A stretch of DNA of 16,301 nucleotides from CAYZEZ01 sp964477295 (GTDB lineage Bacteria; Bacteroidota; Bacteroidia; Bacteroidales; SM23-62): NCBI GenBank assembly GCA_964477295.1, contig CAYZEZ010000088.1, forward strand, positions 1 through 16,301, written 5' to 3'. Below are positions 1 through 8,627 of the stretch, piece by piece. Below the pieces are notes generated by a model. It made no database searches. It worked only from the letters and a program-made list of their open reading frames with translations, and had not been told where the DNA came from. The number at the start of each line of letters is the position of its first letter. The stretch's first letter is position 1. Position numbers and translations under genes: made by a program.

Positions 1-1
1 A

Positions 2-1078
2 CAACTATTCTCACTCAGACCGATAGATCCTGAAAATGACTCTGTCTTCTATATCGTGGAGGATGCAGGTAACCGTTATTTCAATAAGCAGGCCAGCAGC
101 GGTTGGAATACGGTTCTGGGGCCGCTTGAGGAGGGTGAATGGAAATTAGTATACGAAACAGATAAAATCTTCAGGTTGCAGAATATGGCAAATGACCTGT
201 ACCTCGCCAGCGACGCTACGGATGCTGACAGCAGGCTGTATGCCGATAAAGCAGCAGATCATGAAAGGGGACAATTCCGGTTGATCAGTCCTGATGCTTC
301 ATCGGATGCCTCCCTGTCCGGTATAGTTGTCGATGCAGGTACCCTGGATCCGGCATTCCATGCAGATTCAATGGATTATGAATTAGTGGTACCTTATGGA
401 ACTACAACGGTGAATGTTACAGCTACAGCTACTGATGTTAATGCTGAGGTGACAGGTGACGGAGCTATCGATGTTTCCACCGGCAGCGGTGTTGCAACTA
501 TTGTAGTAACAGCCGAAGATGCCTCTGAGGCTACTTATACTGTTTCTATCACTGTTACTCCTCCTTCTACGGATGCAACCCTTTCAACTCTGACCGTTGA
601 TGTCGGAACTTTGGACCCGACCTTTGCTCCGGGTGTAACTTCATATACGGTGTTGGCTCCTGAAGGAACAACCTCAGTTACAGTTACGGCAACAGCCAAT
701 GATGCCAATGCCGATGTCACCGGGGACGGTGTAACAGATGTATCTTCCGGGTCTGGCACTGCAACTGTTGTGGTCACTGCAGAAGATGGAACGACAACAG
801 AGACGTATACGATTGATATTACCGTTCTGGTAGGTATCCGGGATATCAGTGCTTCATTAGTTACTGTGTTCCCAAGCATGTCGAGTGAAAGCTTTACCGT
901 CCGCTTTGCAAGTAATCCGGGAATGATTACAGTATATAATATCACCGGACAGGTTGTATTGAAGAGGATGGCTGTTTCAGCTGTCGAATCAATAAATATA
1001 CCTGAACCTGGTATATATCTGATGAAAATAGAATGTGAAGGCAAAAGCAACATGGTAAAAGTTGTTAAAGTGAAGTAG
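2..1078 (+). CDS. Secreted protein with cadherin-like modules and T9SS tail, 5' truncated
   Basis: The reading frame is open from the first bases of the window (position 2) and ends at TAG 1076-1078, so 358 residues of the C-terminal part are present and the true start lies outside. Residues about 1-98 contain spaced motifs such as FRLQNMANDLYLAS and GQFRLI, which resemble a ricin-like beta-trefoil or similar lectin fold; this is only a suggestion. Residues about 102-186 and 190-272 are two related beta-sandwich modules with the pattern L-x-x-x-VDxGTLDPxF ... Y-x-V ... GTTxVxVTATA, typical of the cadherin-like beta-sandwich family (PF12733 type). The last roughly 75 residues form a T9SS type A sorting domain (VFPSMSSESF, YNITGQVV, GIYLMKI). 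It is therefore probably exported across the outer membrane and attached to or released from the surface. Any catalytic domain would be upstream and cannot be seen. The downstream gene shares the same beta-sandwich module. Confidence 0.9.
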   Translation, partial: QLFSLRPIDPENDSVFYIVEDAGNRYFNKQASSGWNTVLGPLEEGEWKLVYETDKIFRLQNMANDLYLASDATDADSRLYADKAADHERGQFRLISPDASSDASLSGIVVDAGTLDPAFHADSMDYELVVPYGTTTVNVTATATDVNAEVTGDGAIDVSTGSGVATIVVTAEDASEATYTVSITVTPPSTDATLSTLTVDVGTLDPTFAPGVTSYTVLAPEGTTSVTVTATANDANADVTGDGVTDVSSGSGTATVVVTAEDGTTTETYTIDITVLVGIRDISASLVTVFPSMSSESFTVRFASNPGMITVYNITGQVVLKRMAVSAVESINIPEPGIYLMKIECEGKSNMVKVVKVK

Positions 1079-1098
1079 TATTGTAGATTTATCTCGTG

Positions 1099-1135
1099 AA
1101 AAGGGCTGCCTTTACGGGTGGCCCTTTTTATTCTT
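1099..1135 (+). terminator. Rho-independent terminator
   Basis: A 12-bp stem (AAAAGGGCTGCC at 1099-1110 with GGTGGCCCTTTT at 1117-1128, including two G-U pairs) encloses the 6-base loop TTTACG and runs into a T-rich tail. It lies 20 bases after the stop of the upstream gene, so it should end that transcript and give the following large gene its own promoter. Confidence 0.85.
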
Positions 1136-1160
1136 TTAATTATTTGTAAATATTTACGAT

Positions 1161-4100
1161 TTGAAAGCAATAACAAAGCATCTGATTCCATGGTGCCTGG
1201 CCCTCGGTATATTACTGATGAGTATTCCCGTTCTGCATGCACAAACAGTTGACAATACGGGCCTGTTTACGGCCATTAAATCAACTTCAACGGATACCAT
1301 CCTGTTTGTTAACTTAATATTTTATAATGTTGATGCAGATGGCACATACGATGCTTCCTTTGCATTATCGGCAGGTGGGATTAGCGGATGGGAGGATTAT
1401 TCGGCATCGGTTGCCTTTTATTCTGATGGCATTAAAGTCCGGGATAATGACGGTTTTACCTATACCACCCTGGTTACCTTTGAACCGGGAGTTCCGGTCG
1501 ATTTCTGGTTCGATATTGATGTGGGAAACCTGACTTACAACACATGGGTTAGAACAGGCAATATGACAGAACCTGCTCTAATTCATCCCGATGCGGGTTT
1601 CAGAAGGATGGATATTGATTCGATATGCCGCTGGAGCGCATTGCACAATCAAGCTGCCGAACCAGATACACTATCGGTTAAAGACGTGGAATTGGTGGAT
1701 GGAATCGGAGCTTATCCGGCAAGCTTCCAGGTTGCAGAACTTGCTGAATTGATCCTGGATACAGGATCCCTGGATCCGGTATTTGACCCTTCTGTAACAG
1801 AATATACTGTTTCCCTTCCGGATGGTACGGCTTCAGTAAATATATCTGCCGTACCAGAAGATCAGGATGCCACAGTTTCTGACACCGGGTATTTTGATGT
1901 TTCTTGGGGCAGCGCTGTGGCAAAAATAAAAGTAGCCGCAAGGGATAAAACAACCACACTTACCTATACCATTACCTTTTCGGTGGAAGGCAATTATGCC
2001 ATAAACCTGCCGGGAGGGAGTGGACCCGCCAGCAATGTTGACATTTCAGGGCTTTCCTTAACCAGCTTACCTGTAACAGTTGAGATGTGGATTAAGCCGG
2101 AAGGATCACAAATCCCATATTCGGGATTGTTTTATCATCGTGGAACAGCGGATGCCGGGCTCCAATACGCCGCCAGCTGGCAGCAGACCGATGCGATCCG
2201 GCTTATGACAAACAGCGGTGACTACGGCATATATACTGATGTAGTAACACCCGGTAAATGGCACCATCTTGCCATGGTAGTTACCGATACTTCCAGGACA
2301 ATTAACCTGGACGGGGTGATTACTTATGAAAAAATAGACCTGACCGCTTACGATTTTTCAGGAGGTAGTTTGTTCCTGGGGTGGGATATGGCTGTTAATG
2401 ACAGGGCATTTAAAGGCTTAATGGATGAGGTACGCGTTTGGAAGGATGCAAAAACACCTGAACAGGTAGCAGATGATAAATACCTTGCCCTGACCGGTGG
2501 GGAAACCAACCTCCTGGCATACTGGAATTTTGATGACCAGGCAGTGAATGCCTCGGATGTCACCGGAAATGGATTTAACGGCACAATCAACGGGGGGACA
2601 TACGCATCTTCATTTGTCAGGACAGATACCGACGGTGATGGCATTCCTAATTTTGATGATAATTGCCCAGAGAAGGCCAACGCCGATCAATCTGACCTGG
2701 ACGGTGATGGTATTGGTGACGTGTGTGAAGATCAGATGGAACTTGAGCATGCTGAGGCTGCTCAAATGGGTGGGTTTGTAAATACAGGATCCGTGAACAA
2801 TGTGGCTATGAATGTTTTGATAGGGACCATTAACCAGGCCAATCCGTTGAAATTGATCGGGTTCGGCCTGTCCGCTGCCAATACTACTAATCTGTCAGAC
2901 ATCACCGGGATTAGTGTTTATGCATCCGGCCTTGATCCGGTGTTCAGCACCGATAGCCCTGTGGCGGTACTGGAAGGCATACCGGCTGATGAAACCGTTG
3001 AACTGGATTGCGACCACATACTTTCAGAAGGGAACAATTATTTTTGGATAACCTTGGATATTAGCCCGGAAGCAGCAAAAAATAATGTACTGAATATCTC
3101 ATGTGACAGCCTGATCCTGGCTGGTTTTGATACGATTACCTATATTCCCGACCCGGTTTCACCGGAGGCCTGCCTGGTGGTGAACCCCGATATGTTTATC
3201 GGATCTGCCGTGCTGCCTGTCGAAGTGGTCACTACCAAAGCTCCAACCTATAGTGATATCACACATGGAGCTAATTTTGCCTCTTTCCAGCAGAATGCCA
3301 TCATGACTTATAATGGTTTTCAGTATGTGACATACTGGAACAGTTCGAAGCAGGTATGTATTTCACGAAAAAAAATGCCGGCAGGAGCATGGGAAGAACT
3401 GGTGCTTACAGATTATGTGACCGTGCATGACCTGGGTGATGACCACTATACCATTTCAATGGGTATCTGTGAGAATGACGGCACCATACACCTGGCTTTT
3501 GATCATCATAACGATGAGCTGAATTACAGAAAATCGGTGGATAGCCTGGCAAATATTCCCGATGAGATACCTTGGGTGAAAGAATCGTTCGGAGGAGTAA
3601 CGGACGAGCTCGTAGCCAGAACCAAGATCAGCAACGTTACATATCCCCGGTTTATCTCGAAACCTGATGGAGACCTGATGTTTGAATGCCGCCTTGGATG
3701 GAGCGGAAACGGGGACGACTTTCTCTGGAAATATTACGCTGAAACAGGCACATGGGATTATGTGGGTGAATACCTGAACGGAACCTCGGTAGGTGAAAAT
3801 GCCTATATCAACGGGGTTCATTATGATCCTGACGGAAACATGCATGTTTCATGGGTATGGCGACAATCACCTGATGCACAGACGAACCATGATATTTATT
3901 ATGCTTACAGCAATGATGACGGCCGTACCTGGTTTAATTCTTCCGGCATCCAGGTTACGGAGTTAGGTACTGGTCCGATGACCATGTCAATGGAAGGTTT
4001 AAAGGTATGGACCGTCAGTACAAATAGAGGATTGATCAACCAGGAATCCCAGGCTGTTGACAGCAAGGGAGGCATCCATATTCTGCAATCTTATATCGGG

Positions 4101-5156
4101 GATGATGATGTGAATACCGGGTTCTGGGATTCACGCATTAAGGAGGGGGAACTGCATCATATTTACCAGGACGGAGATGGAACATGGAAGAATGACATCA
4201 TAGCCCCTTCAACACGGAACAGGAGCGAAATTGCCGTTGACGGAAACGATAACCTTTACGTTGTGGCCCCGGACTACAGGATCTATTTTGCTGCCGCTGC
4301 TGACGGGTGGAAAACATGGACGGAATTTGATGTCTCACAAAGTGGCAGTACCCATAATGAAGGACTGATTGACCGTGAGGCTTTATTATACAATAATCTT
4401 CTGAGCTTTGTATTTACCCATAGCGATAACGATGGTAAAATTATTGTTCCCTATTACCTCCTGGAAAGATCCGGTCCGGGAGAGGGAAGTGGCCTCAATA
4501 TAATGGTTTTCGATGATACTGAATGGGACCATCCTGTTTCCCAGGAATTGGATTCGGTTAATATTTTAGCTGCAGATATCAATGTAACTGCCGACAGTGT
4601 CAGTATCCGTTGTCATGGCATCCTTGAAACCAGGTTTGCCGAAGCCTATACCCTGTACCTGACAACTTCAGGCCCGGCAAAAATATGGATTAATGAAAAC
4701 CTTGTTCTCGAAACGGGTGATGTTAGTTCATCCACCGAATTCCAGGTCCCGCTGCAATTGGTTCCATCCCATGATTACCCGGTTAAAATTGAAGGGGTAT
4801 ATCCAGCTTCATCCGTGAATCTTATCCTGGAATGGTCAAGTCAGAAACAGGCGAGGGAAATCATCCCGCTCTCGGCCCTTTATGGAGAGCTTGAGGATAT
4901 TAACAGCGGAGTCAATCCGGTCCTGACGGATCCTTGTGAGGCCGTACAGTGTTATCCCAATCCATTCGGGACGACTTTCTCACTCCGGGCCAGAGGGCAC
5001 TTTGTCTATAAGATCCATGATGCAGCAGGAAAGCTTATCGCCAGTGGCACAGCACGGGATTATTGTGAACTGGGCAGTATGCTGGGCAAAGGGATGTATA
5101 TATTAACGGTCAGCCGGGAAGGAACGGTTACAAATACAAAGTTAATAAAGCAATAA
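1161..5156 (+). CDS. Multidomain secreted BNR_4 polysaccharide lyase, ulvan lyase (PL24/PL25)-like
   Basis: The frame can only start at TTG 1161: a TAA lies in frame at 1137-1139 and no ATG or GTG intervenes. The product then begins with a clear signal peptide (about 1-28, ending VLHAQ). Domains by residue: 29-190, an unnamed beta-rich domain; 192-277, a cadherin-like beta-sandwich; 278-485, a LamG/concanavalin-like domain (VEMWIKPEG, WHHLAMVV, GLMDEVRVW); 488-525, a thrombospondin type 3 calcium-binding linker (DTDGDGIPNFDDNC); 526-676, a BNR-associated N-terminal-like domain (GNNYFWITLDIS); about 685-1103, a BNR_4 propeller; about 1108-1250, PA14-like; 1262-1331, a T9SS sorting domain. In the propeller, H762, H782, Y828 and R844 stand at almost the same spacing as the PL25 ulvan lyase residues I recall (H123, H143, Y188, R204). 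One Asp-box, SNDDGRTW, is at 917-924. Predicted role: extracellular beta-elimination of a uronic-acid polysaccharide, leaving unsaturated ends. Known PL24/PL25 enzymes are far shorter. Specificity is inferred, and an inactive or different lyase is possible. Confidence 0.93.
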   Translation: MKAITKHLIPWCLALGILLMSIPVLHAQTVDNTGLFTAIKSTSTDTILFVNLIFYNVDADGTYDASFALSAGGISGWEDYSASVAFYSDGIKVRDNDGFTYTTLVTFEPGVPVDFWFDIDVGNLTYNTWVRTGNMTEPALIHPDAGFRRMDIDSICRWSALHNQAAEPDTLSVKDVELVDGIGAYPASFQVAELAELILDTGSLDPVFDPSVTEYTVSLPDGTASVNISAVPEDQDATVSDTGYFDVSWGSAVAKIKVAARDKTTTLTYTITFSVEGNYAINLPGGSGPASNVDISGLSLTSLPVTVEMWIKPEGSQIPYSGLFYHRGTADAGLQYAASWQQTDAIRLMTNSGDYGIYTDVVTPGKWHHLAMVVTDTSRTINLDGVITYEKIDLTAYDFSGGSLFLGWDMAVNDRAFKGLMDEVRVWKDAKTPEQVADDKYLALTGGETNLLAYWNFDDQAVNASDVTGNGFNGTINGGTYASSFVRTDTDGDGIPNFDDNCPEKANADQSDLDGDGIGDVCEDQMELEHAEAAQMGGFVNTGSVNNVAMNVLIGTINQANPLKLIGFGLSAANTTNLSDITGISVYASGLDPVFSTDSPVAVLEGIPADETVELDCDHILSEGNNYFWITLDISPEAAKNNVLNISCDSLILAGFDTITYIPDPVSPEACLVVNPDMFIGSAVLPVEVVTTKAPTYSDITHGANFASFQQNAIMTYNGFQYVTYWNSSKQVCISRKKMPAGAWEELVLTDYVTVHDLGDDHYTISMGICENDGTIHLAFDHHNDELNYRKSVDSLANIPDEIPWVKESFGGVTDELVARTKISNVTYPRFISKPDGDLMFECRLGWSGNGDDFLWKYYAETGTWDYVGEYLNGTSVGENAYINGVHYDPDGNMHVSWVWRQSPDAQTNHDIYYAYSNDDGRTWFNSSGIQVTELGTGPMTMSMEGLKVWTVSTNRGLINQESQAVDSKGGIHILQSYIGDDDVNTGFWDSRIKEGELHHIYQDGDGTWKNDIIAPSTRNRSEIAVDGNDNLYVVAPDYRIYFAAAADGWKTWTEFDVSQSGSTHNEGLIDREALLYNNLLSFVFTHSDNDGKIIVPYYLLERSGPGEGSGLNIMVFDDTEWDHPVSQELDSVNILAADINVTADSVSIRCHGILETRFAEAYTLYLTTSGPAKIWINENLVLETGDVSSSTEFQVPLQLVPSHDYPVKIEGVYPASSVNLILEWSSQKQAREIIPLSALYGELEDINSGVNPVLTDPCEAVQCYPNPFGTTFSLRARGHFVYKIHDAAGKLIASGTARDYCELGSMLGKGMYILTVSREGTVTNTKLIKQ

Positions 5157-5167
5157 TTGTTTAACGT

Positions 5168-5194
5168 CTTGCTGCAACGGGCAGCAGGGCTTTT
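5168..5194. terminator. Possible convergent terminator hairpin
   Basis: CTTGCTGC (5168-5175) pairs with GCAGCAGG (5181-5188), including one G-U pair, around the loop AACGG. A short TTTT follows on the plus strand at 5191-5194. It sits between the stops of two convergent genes. The T-tract is short and lies two bases beyond the stem. On the minus strand the following bases are not T-rich, so termination in that direction is doubtful. Confidence 0.5.
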
Positions 5195-5202
5195 CAGATT
5201 GA

Positions 5203-7248
5203 CTATTTTATACACAACAGCCTGGTAATTTTCGTACCGGTGCCGACAATACTGATCCCGTACAATCCTGAAGGCAGAAAAAGGTCGCTCAATGCAATTA
5301 CTTTTGTATTCTCAATGTCAATACTTGTATCGTACACTTTACGACCTGCAATGTCATGGATACTGATATTGTATCTGCGTCCCGGTTTAAAATTATATAC
5401 CAGGTAAACGATCCCATCATAAGATGGATTCGGGAAAATATTGAGGTCCTGCGACAGGATCGGAATGTCTTTGACTAAAGAGATTGAAGGGGATGCGTGG
5501 ATACGGACTTCTGTAATACTGTTCCACATACTGGTTGAATTGCCATACCCTGTAATCTTCACAAATCTTGCTTCCTGGTCATCAAAATAAAAGTTTTCAG
5601 GATCCAGGCTTTCACCCCCTGATTCCCCGTTAAATACCTCAACAAACGATTCACCATCTGCCGACAGGGAAATACTAAAGTAAGCTTTCCTCTGATTGCC
5701 GTTGTAAAAGGCAATATCTACGGATTCAATTGTCATGGCTTCCCCCAGGTCATACATGATCCATTCGCCAAAACCCTCTGATGACCAACGTGTTCCAAGG
5801 TTGAAGTCCATGGTGTTTCCCGGGACATTACTCGTTCCGGGTTCATAGCCGCTGGCTGTAATAATGAAGTTTTCATTGAAGACAAATTGAATGGTTTCCC
5901 CGGCTTCCACCATCTGGCCGGAAACACTTCTGATGTTATTTATTATCAGTGCATGATTCCCAGGGGGAATGTCTTCAACCGATAGCAAAGAACTCCTTTT
6001 GTCGCCGGAAATAGTTATGCTTTGAATGGCCACTCCATTCAACGAATAGTTGGATGTATCTGAACCTGTTGTCTCATCAATCGAATCATTAAAATAGACC
6101 TGTAACAGGTTCCTGTTCAGTACTTTGAGGGAATCCATAAAAAACAGGGGTAGCCAGGGCATATCACCTGCCGCAAGTTTTACCACTTCACTTCCGGCAA
6201 GTAAAAATGCGCCTACTCCAAAATCTGCTGTCGTTTCTGATGTGACCGGCTGGGAAGAGGAAGGATTACTACCCACTCCCTGGACATAACCGAGGTATCC
6301 ATTCTCGTGTACTGCACTATCCGTCAAGCCTTTCCATGCTTTTACAACTACAGGGTAATAGGCAGCGCTGTCGAGCAAGCCGTTATTAATACCCCAGGCG
6401 AAACCGTAGGTAAAAAAGGAGGTGCCGCTTGTTTCCGGACCGCCATAATCATCCGGGTCTTTCAGGCTTACATTCCAGAAACCGTCTGGACGCTGGATCT
6501 CTTTAAGGGCAAGTGCCATCGTTTGAAAGGTTTCAATGTACTCCTCCAGGTGGTTGTCCGTTTCCTGCAGAAGCTGGAGAATCCTGACATGTGCTGCAAA
6601 GACCCAACCGTTCCCGCGTGACCAGAAAGAATGCAAACCGTTTGGGGTGAGGTAGGGAGGTTTGAACGACTCATCGCGGTACCATAATCCAACATCCGAG
6701 TTATACAATCCACGGGTATTTTTGGTGTCTTCGTAAAGTCTGTACATTTTCTCCGTGTAGCTGGTATCTGAATATAAAACACCCAGGCGGGTAAAAACAG
6801 GCATTGCCATATACAATGCATCAATCCACCACCAGTCATTGATTTTTTGGCTGCTCACCATCCCTGAAATGCTCTCACTGATACCGGCAATCTTTTGGTC
6901 CTCTTTTTGTTCATCCAGGTTGTACAGATCGATATAAGCCTGTCCTGCACATTGGTTATCCGCATTCCGGGTATCGACACCCCCGCTGAGTGCCCAGTTG
7001 TTGCTGACCGCCCATGAGTTGGCATAATCCAGGTAGTTTTTTTTTGGATAAACATTATAGAAATCCAAATTCCCCGTAAAATAAGCTGCCCTTGCCCATT
7101 GGTTATTCCCGGGATAAGGATTGGTGTGGATCCAGAAATCATTTACCAGACTGAGTGTCCCAATGATCTCGCCTTTGGATGGTAATTCCTGTGAAGACAC
7201 CTGAAGGTATATAAAAGTTAAAGCTACCAGGGATAATATGCGCTTCAT
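5203..7248 (-). CDS. GH105 unsaturated uronyl hydrolase with Ig-like, CBM32 and T9SS domains
   Basis: I chose ATG at 7248-7246 (681 residues); a GTG one codon upstream would add one residue. The signal peptide is about 1-20 (MKRILSLVALTF...VSSQ). Residues about 22-360 form a GH88/GH105 (alpha/alpha)6 domain of usual size. Candidate catalytic acids are D97 in NADNQCAGQAY and D143 in WWWIDALYMAMP, the positions matching the two Asp of the GH105 model YteR. The family motif WSRGNGWV is also present. Residues about 366-459 look like an Ig-like (Big_5-type) linker, 460-586 an F5/8 type C/CBM32 lectin domain (GTRWSSEGFGEWIMYDLG), and 600-681 a T9SS sorting domain (LNIFPNPS). These enzymes hydrate and remove the 4,5-unsaturated uronic acid that lyases leave at the non-reducing end, which fits the convergent lyase-like gene. 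Most GH105 proteins lack a binding module and T9SS tail; here the enzyme should work outside the cell. It lies 75 bases downstream of the GH43 gene and is probably co-transcribed. Confidence 0.93.
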   Translation of the reverse strand: MKRILSLVALTFIYLQVSSQELPSKGEIIGTLSLVNDFWIHTNPYPGNNQWARAAYFTGNLDFYNVYPKKNYLDYANSWAVSNNWALSGGVDTRNADNQCAGQAYIDLYNLDEQKEDQKIAGISESISGMVSSQKINDWWWIDALYMAMPVFTRLGVLYSDTSYTEKMYRLYEDTKNTRGLYNSDVGLWYRDESFKPPYLTPNGLHSFWSRGNGWVFAAHVRILQLLQETDNHLEEYIETFQTMALALKEIQRPDGFWNVSLKDPDDYGGPETSGTSFFTYGFAWGINNGLLDSAAYYPVVVKAWKGLTDSAVHENGYLGYVQGVGSNPSSSQPVTSETTADFGVGAFLLAGSEVVKLAAGDMPWLPLFFMDSLKVLNRNLLQVYFNDSIDETTGSDTSNYSLNGVAIQSITISGDKRSSLLSVEDIPPGNHALIINNIRSVSGQMVEAGETIQFVFNENFIITASGYEPGTSNVPGNTMDFNLGTRWSSEGFGEWIMYDLGEAMTIESVDIAFYNGNQRKAYFSISLSADGESFVEVFNGESGGESLDPENFYFDDQEARFVKITGYGNSTSMWNSITEVRIHASPSISLVKDIPILSQDLNIFPNPSYDGIVYLVYNFKPGRRYNISIHDIAGRKVYDTSIDIENTKVIALSDLFLPSGLYGISIVGTGTKITRLLCIK

Positions 7249-7270
7249 CACTGACTGTTTAATTCAATTA

Positions 7271-7278
7271 CAAAATTA
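7271..7278 (-). promoter_or_regulatory. Candidate Bacteroidota -7 element upstream of the GH105 gene
   Basis: On the minus strand this reads TAATTTTG, an exact match to the Bacteroidota -7 consensus TAnnTTTG. It lies about 23 bases upstream of the GH105 ATG, in an AT-rich gap. No TTG-like -33 box is at the right spacing: the nearest candidates leave about 15 or 23 bases, where 19-21 is expected. The GH105 gene may instead be read from upstream. Confidence 0.28.
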
Positions 7279-7323
7279 ATAACTGTGCTGTGTCAAGCTA
7301 CGAAAGTAATACAAATTTTCAGC

Positions 7324-8463
7324 TTAATTAAAGAGAGATAAGTCCCACTCATCATACCAGTGGATGACCGGTTTATTATTATCAAATTCTATTGGAAGCC
7401 AGACATATCGGCCATCTATCGGATTTTCAGGACGCCATCTGTCTGCCATAAATATATAGGCGTTATCTATATCTCTGACCGGGAGCACAAAAGTGCTCTG
7501 TGAGTAGAAAGTTAAGTCCGCATTTTCACCCGAACAGGGATTTCCCATAGGTTTCCACGGTCCCCATATGGAATCTGCCATGGCTGACCTGGCTTCATTT
7601 GGGCTCCAGCCTGTGCATCCTGAGGTAATCATGTAATAGTTACCATTATGTTTGAACAGGGCTGGGGCTTCGTTATGTCCGGCAGGAAGTACCCGGATCC
7701 ATTTCCCGGTAAAATCGAGGTAATCGTCCGTTAATTCTGAAATATGAATTGTAAGGTTTTCTTCTGCAGCATGAATATGATAGGCCTTCCCGTCATCATC
7801 CACAAAAAGGATCATATCCCTTGACATCTGCCCTTCCTTGAAGTCACGCCGGACAAAGAGTCCGTCACGCACTGCCTGTATCCACTCAGGTGTCCATGAT
7901 TCCAACGATTCATTATCTTCTTTATATTTCATCTTATCAGGAAAATTCATTGGCCATTGTCCTGCATTGACACGGAAAGACTTCAGGTATTCATAGGGCC
8001 CTGTGACTTTATCGCTTATTGCAACTGCAGTTCTTGCAGCGTTATATCCCTGCCCCTTTAATTCAAGATGAAACCACATTACAAATTTCCCGGTTGTCTT
8101 ATTATAGATCACCTTGGGTCGTTCCATTACACACCCGGGGGTAATCTCCGAGGCAGGATTATTAATCGTGGCAAGGGCCACTCCTTCATTTTTCCAGTTA
8201 TACAGGTCGGTGGATGAATAACACCTTATACCAATCAGGGCCTGATTACCCTTGCGGCCGGCTGTTTTGTGTTCTCCAAACCAGTAATAGGTGTTTTCAT
8301 AGAACAGTATGCCCCCGCCGTGGGCGTTGATGTGTATGCCATCTGAATCGGGCCAGGTTTCACCGGGCTGAAATTGATTATCCGGTCCGGGAGTACATGG
8401 CTTGTGATTGCTCGTCTGACACGAAACAAGTATTATCAGGATGTGCAGAATTATTGAAATCAT
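7324..8463 (-). CDS. GH43 family lipoprotein, probably subfamily 34/24-like
   Basis: The frame starts at ATG 8463-8461; a stop lies six codons upstream with no other start. The N-terminus has a hydrophobic stretch ending in the lipobox LVSC (C15), so this is a predicted lipoprotein, although its n-region has no Lys or Arg, which is unusual. No acidic cluster follows the Cys, so export to the cell surface is not indicated. The rest is a five-bladed GH43 propeller: INAHGGGILFY (45-55), CVMERPKVIYN (E114), SRDMILFVDDDGKAYHIH (D222-D224), HNEAPALFKHNG (E265), SGCTGWSPNEA and YSQSTFVLP (Q322). E114, E265 and Q322 correspond to active-site positions I recall from exo-beta-1,3-galactanases of GH43_24, where a Gln replaces the usual Asp base. 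An insertion of about 50 residues (160-212) and the C-terminal IDGRYVWLPIEF look more like GH43_34. Reported activities include removal of arabinofuranose or galactose. Substrate here is unknown; family assignment is firm. Confidence 0.92.
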   Translation of the reverse strand: MISIILHILIILVSCQTSNHKPCTPGPDNQFQPGETWPDSDGIHINAHGGGILFYENTYYWFGEHKTAGRKGNQALIGIRCYSSTDLYNWKNEGVALATINNPASEITPGCVMERPKVIYNKTTGKFVMWFHLELKGQGYNAARTAVAISDKVTGPYEYLKSFRVNAGQWPMNFPDKMKYKEDNESLESWTPEWIQAVRDGLFVRRDFKEGQMSRDMILFVDDDGKAYHIHAAEENLTIHISELTDDYLDFTGKWIRVLPAGHNEAPALFKHNGNYYMITSGCTGWSPNEARSAMADSIWGPWKPMGNPCSGENADLTFYSQSTFVLPVRDIDNAYIFMADRWRPENPIDGRYVWLPIEFDNNKPVIHWYDEWDLSLFN

Positions 8464-8550
8464 ATGGTGTTTTCGGTATTAAATCCCGGATTACCTATAT
8501 TGACAACCTGCCCGAATTCATCTCATTTTCATGAATCGCTGCAGCATTAT

Positions 8551-8558
8551 CAAAGGTA
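8551..8558 (-). promoter_or_regulatory. Candidate Bacteroidota -7 element upstream of the GH43 gene
   Basis: On the minus strand this reads TACCTTTG, an exact TAnnTTTG match, about 88 bases upstream of the GH43 ATG. I cannot find a well-spaced -33 TTG box. Its position between the repeats and the gene is plausible for a promoter driving GH43 and GH105. Confidence 0.25.
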
Positions 8559-8627
8559 CTGGAAAGAGTACCACCTGACTATCATAAACGCAACAGAAAC
8601 TATAACAAATTTGAAATATTGAATCCT

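Noticed and set aside
535..1242. 235-codon open frame on the minus strand
   Set aside because: It runs antisense across the end of the first gene, a strong terminator and the start of the lyase-like gene. Its Thr/Val-rich translation mirrors the repetitive beta-sandwich codons.
1161..5156. Sialidase annotation suggested by BNR-type features and one Asp-box
   Set aside because: Only one Asp-box (SNDDGRTW) is seen and I cannot identify the sialidase Arg triad. The His/His/Tyr/Arg spacing and the GH105 neighbour fit a BNR_4 lyase better.
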